A stretch of DNA of 64,000 nucleotides. It comes from Gp1-AA145 sp963757135. GTDB taxonomy: Bacteria > Acidobacteriota > Terriglobia > Terriglobales > Acidobacteriaceae. This document shows positions 56,270 to 64,000 of the stretch, one piece after another (the stretch's first letter is position 1; every line of letters begins with the position of its first letter). The DNA lies in the NCBI GenBank assembly GCA_963757135.1, contig CAVWQE010000005.1, positions 124,001-188,000 on the forward strand, written 5' to 3'. The notes beneath the pieces were generated by a model. The model ran no database searches. It was not told where the DNA came from and saw only the letters and a list, made by a program, of their open reading frames with translations. The translations under genes were made by a program, and so were the position numbers.

Positions 56270-58072
56270 CTACAGCAATCCCAGGTGGTCGGGATATTTT
56301 GCCTGCAAGGTGCTGATCAGCATTTCAAACTCGGGCATCCCGTGAAGATTCAGCAAGCAAGGATCTTTCAGGAAAAACGGCCAGCAGGCGAACCCGGTGC
56401 TCACGCTGCGATCAAGCCATTCGAACGCGCGCTCCGGCCTTTCAGTAATAGCAAGGATGCACGCAATCTGATAATAAGTGTGGTGAGCGTGCCCGAATGA
56501 CTTTGGGCTGGCGCATGCCTTGCTGATGCAGTCGAGGGCGGCTTCGCCTTTGCCTCTCAAAGCGTAAAGGGTGCCTTGCAAACTGATGATGAGTGGTTCG
56601 TCGGGCAGGAATTTCAATGCTTCGTCTACCCTACGGTTCGCCTCTTCAAAATCGCCAGTCATCATTGCGGGCTGCGGGGCGAAGCACCGGGCGTACTTAT
56701 TACTGGGGCTTTCCGCAAGCCACGAATCTATCTGTTCGCGCGCCCGATCGTATTCCTGATTCCACACATAAACTTGAACGATGCTAGGGCTGACTGCCTT
56801 CTTCGAATTAAACAACCGCCCGCGATGGAACATTTCACGGGCGTGGTCGAGCAATCCAATGTGCGCAAGAATCGAACCCAACCGGTTGTAGGCGTGCGGC
56901 AGATTGTTCTGCAGGGCGAGCGCGCGTTTGAGATCGGTGATTGCCTCCAAGTGCTGAAAGTTTTTCGACGGCCCCCAGAGAAGAAACGCGCGCGCCACGT
57001 ATCCTTCGGGAAGTTCTGGCGACAAGTCGAGCGCACGGCGACAGTGAAACTCCGCTTTTTCCAACCACGAATTCACCGGGTCGAATTCGAAATGCCGTGT
57101 GGCGCATGCAAAAGAAAGAGTAGCGTGCGCGAGTGCAAACCCGGGATCTCTGGTCACGGCATTGGTCAAGTGCTGGCTGGCTTTGTCCATCAAAGAAGAG
57201 CCGCCGGTCGCAGTAAGCTGATAGCCGCGCATGAATTCCGCATAGGCCAGAGGATCTCTGGTGTAACGTGGCCGCTGTTGGCCGAGCGGGGGCGCTAAAG
57301 GGCGGTTCAATGTACCCGCGATCTGCTTTGCAATCTCAACCTCGACTTCCGGACGGCGGCTAATGTCGAGCTCGCATTTTTTCGCAAAACATGAGCACTG
57401 CAGTTGCGCGTCATACATTTCGAGCGATAGATGGTGCTGCCCCTTGAAAGTTTGAATCGCGCCGTGAACCACGAACCTGACACCCAGGCGTAGAGCGATG
57501 TCTGAAGCCGTCGCCTGCAGTCCAACATTCATCACAGCCGTCGTTGGTAGCACGTCCACGCCACGCAGATTGCCCAAGCGGGCCACCACTGCATCCGCAA
57601 ACCCCAGGCAGAGGCCCTGATCGTCGCCGTCCTTCCCCAACCACAACAGGGGCAGAACGGCAATCGAAGAGCGTCCGGCCCGTTGATTCGCGTCCTCCCG
57701 TTCAAGGGCAGAGTCGCTACTCGAATCCGTACGCGGATATGTCGCTCCAATCATCCGCACCGGGCCGATGAAACGGTACCCCTTGCCGACCACGGTTTCG
57801 AGGAATCGCGGATTGTCGGCGTCGTCGCCGAGCGCGGTGCGAACCTTGCGCACAATGTTATTTACGTTTCTCTCGGTGTCAACGAACAGATCGGAACGCC
57901 ACAGCTGCCTGACAATGTCTTCTCGAGAGACCAACTGCTCCCGGCGGGTCACCAGGAAAATCAGCAACTCCATCGGCTTCTTTTCGAGCTTGACCCGGCG
58001 GCCGCCGCGGCGCAACTCGTAGCGGCCTAAATCGAGTTCTATTTCGCCCACTGTTGGCTTCATTCCGCGCAT
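56270..58072 (-). CDS. CadC-like winged-helix regulator with TPRs
   Basis: 600 residues from ATG at 58072; ATG at 58063 is also possible. An OmpR-type winged helix is seen at the N-terminus (about 5-105: ELLIFLVTRREQLVSREDIVRQLW, VVGKGYRF). A region FADAVVARLGNLRGVDVLPTTAV typical of TolB/FlgO-like parts of these regulators follows, then a long TPR region (about 290-590). No membrane segment was found. The gene is convergent with trmJ and divergent from the cupin gene, which it may control. Confidence 0.87.
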   Translation of the reverse strand: MRGMKPTVGEIELDLGRYELRRGGRRVKLEKKPMELLIFLVTRREQLVSREDIVRQLWRSDLFVDTERNVNNIVRKVRTALGDDADNPRFLETVVGKGYRFIGPVRMIGATYPRTDSSSDSALEREDANQRAGRSSIAVLPLLWLGKDGDDQGLCLGFADAVVARLGNLRGVDVLPTTAVMNVGLQATASDIALRLGVRFVVHGAIQTFKGQHHLSLEMYDAQLQCSCFAKKCELDISRRPEVEVEIAKQIAGTLNRPLAPPLGQQRPRYTRDPLAYAEFMRGYQLTATGGSSLMDKASQHLTNAVTRDPGFALAHATLSFACATRHFEFDPVNSWLEKAEFHCRRALDLSPELPEGYVARAFLLWGPSKNFQHLEAITDLKRALALQNNLPHAYNRLGSILAHIGLLDHAREMFHRGRLFNSKKAVSPSIVQVYVWNQEYDRAREQIDSWLAESPSNKYARCFAPQPAMMTGDFEEANRRVDEALKFLPDEPLIISLQGTLYALRGKGEAALDCISKACASPKSFGHAHHTYYQIACILAITERPERAFEWLDRSVSTGFACWPFFLKDPCLLNLHGMPEFEMLISTLQAKYPDHLGLL

Positions 58073-58216
58073 GAATATCTCGATCAACAAGCTCCGAATT
58101 CAGTAACTTAAGACGATACATGAAAGATATCTAAATGTTATTTGCGCTTCATTGTAAGAGCCTTCGGTGCAGCTGATGATGCAATCGTTCGAAGACAAGT
58201 CACCGAGGAGATATCA

Positions 58217-58708
58217 ATGAAACGCAACCTATACTTAGTGCTGGCAATCGTCGCGCTGATGTTCTGCGCCGGCCAGCTCTTTACGATCGCGGCGAAGTCC
58301 GTTGGTCACGAGCATAGCGCCTTCACGCCCGACAGCATTCCGTGGGGGCCGGCGCCGCCATTCGTCGCTCCCGGAGCGCAGCTGGCGGTCATCGAGGGAA
58401 ACCCCGGGGCGTCCAGCGGCGACTACACCGTGCGGTTGAAGATGCCTGACGGTTATCGCATTGCCCCGCATTGGCATCCGCTTCGGGAAAACGTAACCGT
58501 CATCTCGGGCACATTTAAAGTTGGCATGGGCGACACCTTTGACACAGAGAAGATGGGGACGTTTCCGGCCGGCAGCTTCGCCTATCTTGACCCGGACATG
58601 CACCACTATGCGCTGGCTCACGGCGAGGTGATCGTGCAGGTACACGGCAAGGCGCCGCTGCAATTTAACTACGTGAATCCGGAGGATGACCCCAGCAAGG
58701 GTAAATAG
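58217..58708 (+). CDS. Exported cupin-domain protein
   Basis: 163 residues from ATG at 58217 with GGAG 8 bp upstream. A signal peptide (about 1-27) is followed by a cupin with motif 1 HWHPLRENVTVISGTFKVGMG and motif 2 PDMHHYALAHGEVIVQVHG. His residues are suited to metal binding. Likely periplasmic. It lies upstream of the methyltransferase gene and may be cotranscribed. No substrate can be named. Confidence 0.85.
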   Translation: MKRNLYLVLAIVALMFCAGQLFTIAAKSVGHEHSAFTPDSIPWGPAPPFVAPGAQLAVIEGNPGASSGDYTVRLKMPDGYRIAPHWHPLRENVTVISGTFKVGMGDTFDTEKMGTFPAGSFAYLDPDMHHYALAHGEVIVQVHGKAPLQFNYVNPEDDPSKGK

Positions 58709-58961
58709 TTCTGGATCAGGGCGTCAGACGAGCGCCGCGGCAGGCCCGCAAAGGGCCAAGAGCAATTCGCGGGCATCACCAGACCGTACTCTGAGCAAAC
58801 CGTACCGGACTGTTGGTCAAGCGATGCACTCGTTTACAAGCAGGAGCAACGAAGCCGGACGCGTGGACAAGAACGTTGCAGGCAGTTGCTCCATATTGAT
58901 GGAGCCGGAATCAGAAGTATCGGCAGATGTCTCGCTTGAAAAAACAAATGGAGAAAAGATA

Positions 58962-60017
58962 ATGGCTATCGACAGCAAGAAAATGGATCAGTTCCTGGGA
59001 CAATTTGTCGGCGATCTGGGCGCAACCGTCCACGCCGGAATGGTTGTGATTGGCGAGAAGCTTGGCCTGTATAAAGCACTGTCAGCAGGGCCGATGAGCG
59101 TCTCAGAACTGGCGGTGAAAACCGGCACCGATGAACGTTACGTCCGCGAGTGGCTGTCTTCGCAAGCGGCCGGCGGATACGTCACCTACAATCCGAAAAA
59201 CCACAAATTCAGCTTGACCGAAGAGCAGGCACTGCTGCTGGCAACGGAAGATGGGCCCGCTTACCTGCCGGGCGCGTTCGAGCTTGCCCTGGGATCACTG
59301 GCGGCGGTACCCCGCATCACCGAATTATTTCGGACCGGCTCGGGAATGGGCTGGAACGAACACGATGATCAGGTTTTTCACGGTTGCGAAAAATTCTTTC
59401 GTCCCGGCTACGCAGTCAATCTGATCGACTCATGGATACCCGCGCTTGACGGGGTCCAAGAGAAACTGACGCGGGGCGCGAGGATCGCTGACATCGGCTG
59501 CGGCAAGGGTGCCTCAAGCATTCTGATGGCCAAGGCGTATCCGAATTCCGAAATCTTTGGCTTCGACTATCACGATAAGTCCATTGAAGCGGCGCGTGAG
59601 TCTGCCAAGCGCGCGGGAGTGGACAAGCAGGTGACTTTCTTCGTGGCCAGCGCCAAGGAGTTTCCTGGCAAAGACTACGACTTTGCGGCCGTGTTCGATT
59701 GCCTGCACGACATGGGCGATCCCGTCGGGGCCGCGGCATACGTCCGGCAATCCCTGGCAAGTGACGGTTCCTGGATGATTGTGGAACCGTTTGCCAATGA
59801 CGAACTGCAGGACAATCTCAATCCGATAGGCCGGATTTTCTATTCGTTTTCCACTCTACTCTGCACACCCTGCTCCCGTTCACAGGAAGTCGGGCTATGC
59901 CTGGGCGCACAGTCTGGCGAAAAGCGGATGAAAGAAGTGGTCAGTTCAGCGGGATTCAGCCGTTTTCGCCGAGCCACGCAGACGCCCTTCAACTTGGTTT
60001 ATGAAGCCAGGCCTTAA
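58962..60017 (+). CDS. SAM-dependent methyltransferase with N-terminal winged helix (Rv2258c-like)
   Basis: 351 residues from ATG at 58962 with GGAG upstream. An N-terminal winged-helix part (about 30-90: MSVSELAVKTGTDERYVREWLSSQAAGGYVTY) is followed by a class I methyltransferase domain with the SAM motif IADIGCGKGASSILMAKAYP. The domain order matches Rv2258c-type proteins, described as transcription-factor-like methyltransferases. The target is unknown. About 250 bp before it hold no recognised gene. Confidence 0.87.
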   Translation: MAIDSKKMDQFLGQFVGDLGATVHAGMVVIGEKLGLYKALSAGPMSVSELAVKTGTDERYVREWLSSQAAGGYVTYNPKNHKFSLTEEQALLLATEDGPAYLPGAFELALGSLAAVPRITELFRTGSGMGWNEHDDQVFHGCEKFFRPGYAVNLIDSWIPALDGVQEKLTRGARIADIGCGKGASSILMAKAYPNSEIFGFDYHDKSIEAARESAKRAGVDKQVTFFVASAKEFPGKDYDFAAVFDCLHDMGDPVGAAAYVRQSLASDGSWMIVEPFANDELQDNLNPIGRIFYSFSTLLCTPCSRSQEVGLCLGAQSGEKRMKEVVSSAGFSRFRRATQTPFNLVYEARP

Positions 60018-60107
60018 TCGGCTAGCTTTTTGGGTCGGTTGCATTTGGCTTTCGGGCGTTCATCGCGAAGATTGCAAAGCGATGAACGTCCGGAGCTGAA
60101 CCGATCG

Positions 60108-60794
60108 TCAGCTCTCTCCATAGACTGGAATTACGGCGCCGTTTACATCTTTTCCAGCGGCTTCCGCAAGCCAGACCATCAGGCTGGCAACGGTGGCAGG
60201 CTTCACCCATTTGGAAAAATCCGCGTCGGCCATGGCGTTACGATTCGCAGGTGTATCCATGGTGCCCGGCAGGATGACGTTGGCCGTCATCCCCGCGTCG
60301 TGATTTTCAGCCGCAACCGTGCGGATGAGCGAAACCATGGCCGCTTTTGAGGCGCTATAGGCGCCCACACCGGCGCCGGGTTCGAGCGCAGCTCGGCTCC
60401 CGATTGCGATAATTCGGCCGCTGCCGGACCGCCGCAGTGCTGGAATTGCAGCTCTGAGCAGATAAAAGGTCGCATTCAGGTTCATGTCAAACATCTGCTG
60501 AAAGGTCTGGTCGTCGGTATCTGCTATCGATTGGCCTCCGGCGAACCCGCCGACCGTATGCGCCAAAACATCAAGCTGTCCGAATCTACTGACCACCTGA
60601 TCGATTAATAAGTTCGCTCCCTGCGCGCTGGCAATATCTGCGGATAAAGCGGTAAAGACGGGACTGGAAAATTCGGATTGGCGTATTTCGCGTGAAGTCC
60701 CGATTACGTTTGCACCCGCATCGAGAAATGCCTGGGTCACGGATGTTCCCAGGCCACCGTTTGCGCCAGTCACTAAGACAACCTTCCCTTTCAT
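60108..60794 (-). CDS. Short-chain dehydrogenase/reductase
   Basis: 228 residues. The cofactor motif TGANGGLGTSV (10-20), NATFYLLRAA, and the catalytic Ser133, Tyr146 and Lys150 (YSASK) are all present. It should reduce or oxidise a small carbonyl or alcohol with NAD(P)H. It is divergent from the metallopeptidase gene; the substrate is unknown. Confidence 0.93.
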   Translation of the reverse strand: MKGKVVLVTGANGGLGTSVTQAFLDAGANVIGTSREIRQSEFSSPVFTALSADIASAQGANLLIDQVVSRFGQLDVLAHTVGGFAGGQSIADTDDQTFQQMFDMNLNATFYLLRAAIPALRRSGSGRIIAIGSRAALEPGAGVGAYSASKAAMVSLIRTVAAENHDAGMTANVILPGTMDTPANRNAMADADFSKWVKPATVASLMVWLAEAAGKDVNGAVIPVYGES

Positions 60795-60948
60795 GATTTT
60801 CTCCTGCGACTATGTGTTTGGCTCGCAATCTATCAGGCGGACTGGGCTGCATATCGGATTCAGCAATCATCGAGGGCGATGCCCGCCACCCCGTCCATTC
60901 CTCCTCACTGCCGCTAGTGACGGAAGTCGAATAAACTCATCTGAGCTG

Positions 60949-62019
60949 ATGAGCTCAGGCGAACAAGTGGAATCAGGCGAAGGCGCGGCTCCCGAAGCGC
61001 CAGCTCTGCCCAAGCCTGGGGATGACCCCGGCCCGGGCGAGCCAGTGTCGCTGGTCGATACGCGGATTTGCGACCTGGGACTCACGATTGAAAACTCGGT
61101 TGTTGAGAAGTTCGTACAACAGCTCTATCGCGAACTGGAACAGAAACGGATCATGAAATTCCGGCCGGCATGTTACCTGACGGACGAGTGGGGATGCCCG
61201 TCCGGGGAGCCGACGATTGGAATCCCGTTCTACCTGGCGCGGCCCGACTTGGGACAGATCGAGCGCGAAAATAACGATCTTGAAGACAGCCGTGAAATCA
61301 TGATGTATCTGCGGCACGAAGCCGGGCACGCCTTCAACTATGCGTACCGTCTGCACCGCACCCCGGAGTGGAAGCACCTGTTTGGGCCGTATCGTCGGCC
61401 ATATCGCGAGAACTACCGGCCGGTGCTGTTCTCAAAAGATTATGTGCGTTATCTGCCGGGGTGGTATGCACAGAAGCATCCGGATGAGGACTTCGCTGAA
61501 ACCTTCGCGGTGTGGATGACCCCAGGATCGAGTTGGCGAACGAAATACCGCGGATGGGGCGCTATGGCGAAGTTGAAATACATGGACCGCATCGGGCGCG
61601 AGCTTGGCAACATCGATCCGCTGCGCAAGCGTGGAACCCCGGACATTACGGTTGCCGACATGGAGATGACGATCGGCGAATTTTACCGTCACTCCACCGA
61701 GCAGATACCTCTGCTGGATGTGAATCTGGATGGCGATCTGGCGGCGGTCTTCCCGAGAGTGAAACGCAAGAGTACGGCCGAAGCCGCGCAGAGTTTCCTG
61801 TTGCGGCATCAGAAAATTCTGGTGGACCAGATCGCCAGTTGGACGGCCATGCCGCGTCCGCTGGTGCGCAAGCTGATGGATTCGATTGGGAAGCGAAGTG
61901 CGGAGATGGGATTGGTGATTGATCGAAGAAAAGAGGCACCACATTTGTCGGAGTTCACGGTATTCGCGACCACCCTGATCATGAACCATTTGGCCCGCAA
62001 CCGGTCTTTTCAGGCGTAG
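60949..62019 (+). CDS. Putative zinc metallopeptidase
   Basis: 356 residues from ATG at 60949; upstream in-frame starts would overlap the divergent SDR gene. The zinc motif HEAGH is at 123-127 and the probable third ligand Glu184 is in DEDFAETFAVW, a gluzincin pattern. No signal peptide or membrane segment was seen; the first 30 residues are Gly/Pro/Glu-rich. It is separated by 18 bp from the ATP-grasp gene on the same strand. Its substrate is unknown. Confidence 0.8.
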   Translation: MSSGEQVESGEGAAPEAPALPKPGDDPGPGEPVSLVDTRICDLGLTIENSVVEKFVQQLYRELEQKRIMKFRPACYLTDEWGCPSGEPTIGIPFYLARPDLGQIERENNDLEDSREIMMYLRHEAGHAFNYAYRLHRTPEWKHLFGPYRRPYRENYRPVLFSKDYVRYLPGWYAQKHPDEDFAETFAVWMTPGSSWRTKYRGWGAMAKLKYMDRIGRELGNIDPLRKRGTPDITVADMEMTIGEFYRHSTEQIPLLDVNLDGDLAAVFPRVKRKSTAEAAQSFLLRHQKILVDQIASWTAMPRPLVRKLMDSIGKRSAEMGLVIDRRKEAPHLSEFTVFATTLIMNHLARNRSFQA

Positions 62020-62037
62020 CCTAATTATGGAGGTGCA

Positions 62038-63081
62038 ATGAGCGACAAAATGAAGGTCGCTGTGCTGTACGACGTGTGGGGCGAGGAGGAAACGCCCGAG
62101 TCGGAGAAAGCGGCGGAGTCCGGACGCAAGCGCAAGGTCAAGGAAGACCGGGAAGAAATCTTCGAGGCGCTGACCAAGCTCGAGCACGAACCTTCTTATT
62201 ACGTACTCGACGGGCGTCCGCAATCGTTGCATGGGCTGGCCAAATGCGGCGCCGACCTGGTTTTCAATCTGACGGAATCGTACGCTGGCGACGACACCAA
62301 GGAGATGAACGTCGCCGCCTACATGGACCTGATCGGACTTCCTTATACGGGCGCCGGTCCGCACGCGCATTTTTTGGCGCAGGACAAGGCTACGGCCAAA
62401 AAGATGTTCCATTTCCATGACATTCGCACGCCCTATTTTGCGACGGCTTATCGTGGAAATATTGACCACGCCCACGATGTAAAGTTTCCCTTGATTGTGA
62501 AGCCGCAACTGGAAGACGGCTCCATCGGGATTGACGCGGAAGCCGTGGTAAACAGCGTGAAGGAATTGATGGAACGGGTCGAGTATGTGCAGAACGAATT
62601 CGATTCGCCCGCATTGATCGAGGAGTACATCGAAGGCCGCGAAATTTATGCTGCAATCCTAGGGAGCTACGAAAAAACCGAAGTGCTTCCATTGGTGGAG
62701 CTTGATCTTTCGCAATTGCCGGAAGGCACGCCCAAGATCGCCAGCCGCGACGTAAAGTTCGAGCGCAACACGCAAGCCTACAAGTTGACCAAGTCAAAAG
62801 TGGCGGACGATCTGGACGAAGCCACCACGCAAAAGCTCACGGACACAGCGATCGCCGCATACCGCGCGGTCAAGCTTCGCGACTATGGACGCATTGATAT
62901 GCGGCTTACGCCGGAGGGCGAAGTTTACGTAATTGAAGCCAATCCCAACCCCTGGCTTTCAAGCAAGCACGAGTTCAGCATGGCAGCGAAGAAGTCCGGA
63001 CGCTCCTACACGCAACTGATCGAAGACATCGTCGCGTTGGCGATGGATCGCACCAAACGCGAAAAACAATCAGGCGTCTAA
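62038..63081 (+). CDS. ATP-grasp ligase, D-Ala-D-Ala ligase-like
   Basis: 347 residues from ATG at 62038 with GGAGG upstream. The ATP-grasp fold shows FPLIVKPQLEDGSIGID, the ALIEEYIEGREIYAAILG hinge and the Mg site DYGRIDMRLTPEGEVYVIEANPNPWL. It resembles D-alanine--D-alanine ligase but the N-terminal substrate region differs (YDVWGEEETPE...). It probably joins a carboxylate and an amine using ATP. The pair with the upstream metallopeptidase suggests a peptide-building or peptide-editing system. Confidence 0.87.
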   Translation: MSDKMKVAVLYDVWGEEETPESEKAAESGRKRKVKEDREEIFEALTKLEHEPSYYVLDGRPQSLHGLAKCGADLVFNLTESYAGDDTKEMNVAAYMDLIGLPYTGAGPHAHFLAQDKATAKKMFHFHDIRTPYFATAYRGNIDHAHDVKFPLIVKPQLEDGSIGIDAEAVVNSVKELMERVEYVQNEFDSPALIEEYIEGREIYAAILGSYEKTEVLPLVELDLSQLPEGTPKIASRDVKFERNTQAYKLTKSKVADDLDEATTQKLTDTAIAAYRAVKLRDYGRIDMRLTPEGEVYVIEANPNPWLSSKHEFSMAAKKSGRSYTQLIEDIVALAMDRTKREKQSGV

Positions 63082-64000
63082 GAGGGCACAGTTTTTTTGG
63101 ATTTGACGGGCCGCTTGATCTTTCGCTGCACTGCGGCTATCTCAAGCCGGTTCCTCCCGCCCTGCTTCGCGCGATAAAGAGCTCTGTCCGCATGCTCGAT
63201 AACCTCATCGGCGGCTGCTCTGGGATGTGATTCGGCCAATCCGATGCTCACCGTAACCGATAGTAGTCCCGATGTCGAAACAGGCGCATTTTTGGTTTTA
63301 CGCGCGGCGGGTGCTCGCCGATCGGCTTCGCGCGGCGCTTTCCGGCGGTCATCTACTTTGCGAACGCGAAAAGCCGCGCCTTCAATGTTCAGTCGCAAGA
63401 GCTCAAGATGATCGGCGGTGGGTTGTGCCGTCCGTCCTGGAAAAAGAATGGTGAATTCCTCGCCGCCTACCCGGAAGGTTTCGCCACCGCCACTCACCCG
63501 CGCCAGTCTCGAGGCCACAAGTCGCAGCACCTGATCTCCGGTGTCGTGACCGTATGTGTCATTGATACGTTTGAAGTGATCGATGTCCACCACAGCAACC
63601 GCAAATGGATGCTTCAAGCGTACCAAAGCGTCATTGAAGGCGCGTCGGGAATTCAAACCGGTGAGTTCGTCCTGATATGCGAGCGAGTAGGAATTCTCGA
63701 TGATGCAACTGGCGAGGATGAACCCGGCAACTCCGAAGTATGCGGTGCCGGTTCGGCCGGCGGCGCCATACTCCAGTCCGAAGCCAGCCGCGAGCAGCGA
63801 CCAGAGCATGCCGTTATCGATCGGCTTATGCAGTTCTATCAACCGGTAGAGCAGCAGGCCGATGGCAACAATGAACGCAAGCAGTGAAGGTTGGGTGAGG
63901 TGCAGGGAGTAGTTGTGGATGAGCGAAAAATGCAGGAACCCTGGCGCGGGCTGGTCAGGCCGGCCCAGTACCGCGACGATCACCGATTCGATGAACAACA
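63078..64000 (-). CDS. GGDEF-domain diguanylate cyclase, partial
   Basis: At least 306 residues are visible; the frame stays open to the window end, so the start may lie outside (a TTG at 63998 is the only start-like codon seen). Hydrophobic segments (about 35-110) are followed by a GGDEF domain with the variant active site GGEEF. The usual RxxD I-site, located before the motif, is replaced by GGGE. An insertion of basic, Arg-rich residues (DDRRKAPREADRR) lies in the domain. Stop codons overlap by 4 bp with the convergent ATP-grasp gene. Confidence 0.87.
   Translation of the reverse strand, partial: LFIESVIVAVLGRPDQPAPGFLHFSLIHNYSLHLTQPSLLAFIVAIGLLLYRLIELHKPIDNGMLWSLLAAGFGLEYGAAGRTGTAYFGVAGFILASCIIENSYSLAYQDELTGLNSRRAFNDALVRLKHPFAVAVVDIDHFKRINDTYGHDTGDQVLRLVASRLARVSGGGETFRVGGEEFTILFPGRTAQPTADHLELLRLNIEGAAFRVRKVDDRRKAPREADRRAPAARKTKNAPVSTSGLLSVTVSIGLAESHPRAAADEVIEHADRALYRAKQGGRNRLEIAAVQRKIKRPVKSKKTVPS

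Noticed and set aside
61432..62508. Long open frame on the minus strand, 358 codons, opposite the metallopeptidase and ATP-grasp genes
   Set aside because: It spans two well-supported genes and their gap and its product has no recognisable motif.

Overview
The window looks like chromosomal DNA of an acidobacterium of the Koribacter/Terriglobia kind. This is inference from gene content: a TonB-dependent receptor with an N-terminal carboxypeptidase-regulatory-like domain, several winged-helix regulators joined to a membrane segment or to TPRs, secreted TPR proteins, a CRTAC1/ASPIC-UnbV protein, a MerR-TPR fusion and many short palindromic repeats. No rRNA, CRISPR array, integrase or transposase was seen. 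Genes are dense and mostly in short operons. The only RNA gene recognised is tRNA-Val(GAC). Three genes are disrupted (CRTAC1-like, S9 peptidase, FmdE-like). The first two differ from an open frame by one base and may be assembly errors. The FmdE-like one is a true-looking remnant.

Layout. 1-5255: end of an unknown protein, SGNH hydrolase, Ste24-like M48 protease, a small four-Cys protein, a ketoglutarate-semialdehyde-type aldehyde dehydrogenase and the tRNA. 5434-26315: a carbohydrate-uptake island. It holds a sugar-porter MFS, an alditol-oxidase-like flavoprotein, a GH130 enzyme, a Tat-exported six-hairpin protein, a TonB receptor, a membrane-anchored winged-helix regulator, three secreted TPR proteins, the CRTAC1-like protein and a second Tat-exported six-hairpin protein. 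26522-35011: housekeeping genes (pgsA-like, cysS, gatC, gatA, a DUF721/DciA-like gene, a CCA-adding enzyme) with a lipoprotein pair, the fmdE remnant and a repeat cluster. 35218-42991: ubiX, a ChaN-like protein, and a TetR-cupin-GNAT operon divergent from ilvC-ilvB-ilvN, with a TetR-type palindrome on the ilvC promoter.

42998-64000: S9 peptidase, TlpA-like thioredoxin, a GGDEF cyclase, rfbD, ahpC, a P5C dehydrogenase, an acyl-CoA dehydrogenase, a MerR-TPR protein, a phosphoesterase lipoprotein, an RNB nuclease divergent from a TrmJ-type methyltransferase, a CadC-like TPR regulator, a cupin, a winged-helix methyltransferase, an SDR, then a metallopeptidase/ATP-grasp pair and a second GGDEF protein cut by the window end.

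Working together (inference): the 5-26 kb island could capture a mannose-containing glycan at the outer membrane, trim it in the periplasm with GH130 and the six-hairpin proteins, oxidise a released alditol or sugar, and import the sugar by MFS. No SusD gene is present, and the secreted TPR proteins are candidates for that role. The metallopeptidase/ATP-grasp pair at 60.9-63.1 kb is the other candidate for an undescribed system, since one enzyme that cuts peptides and one that joins them share a probable operon.
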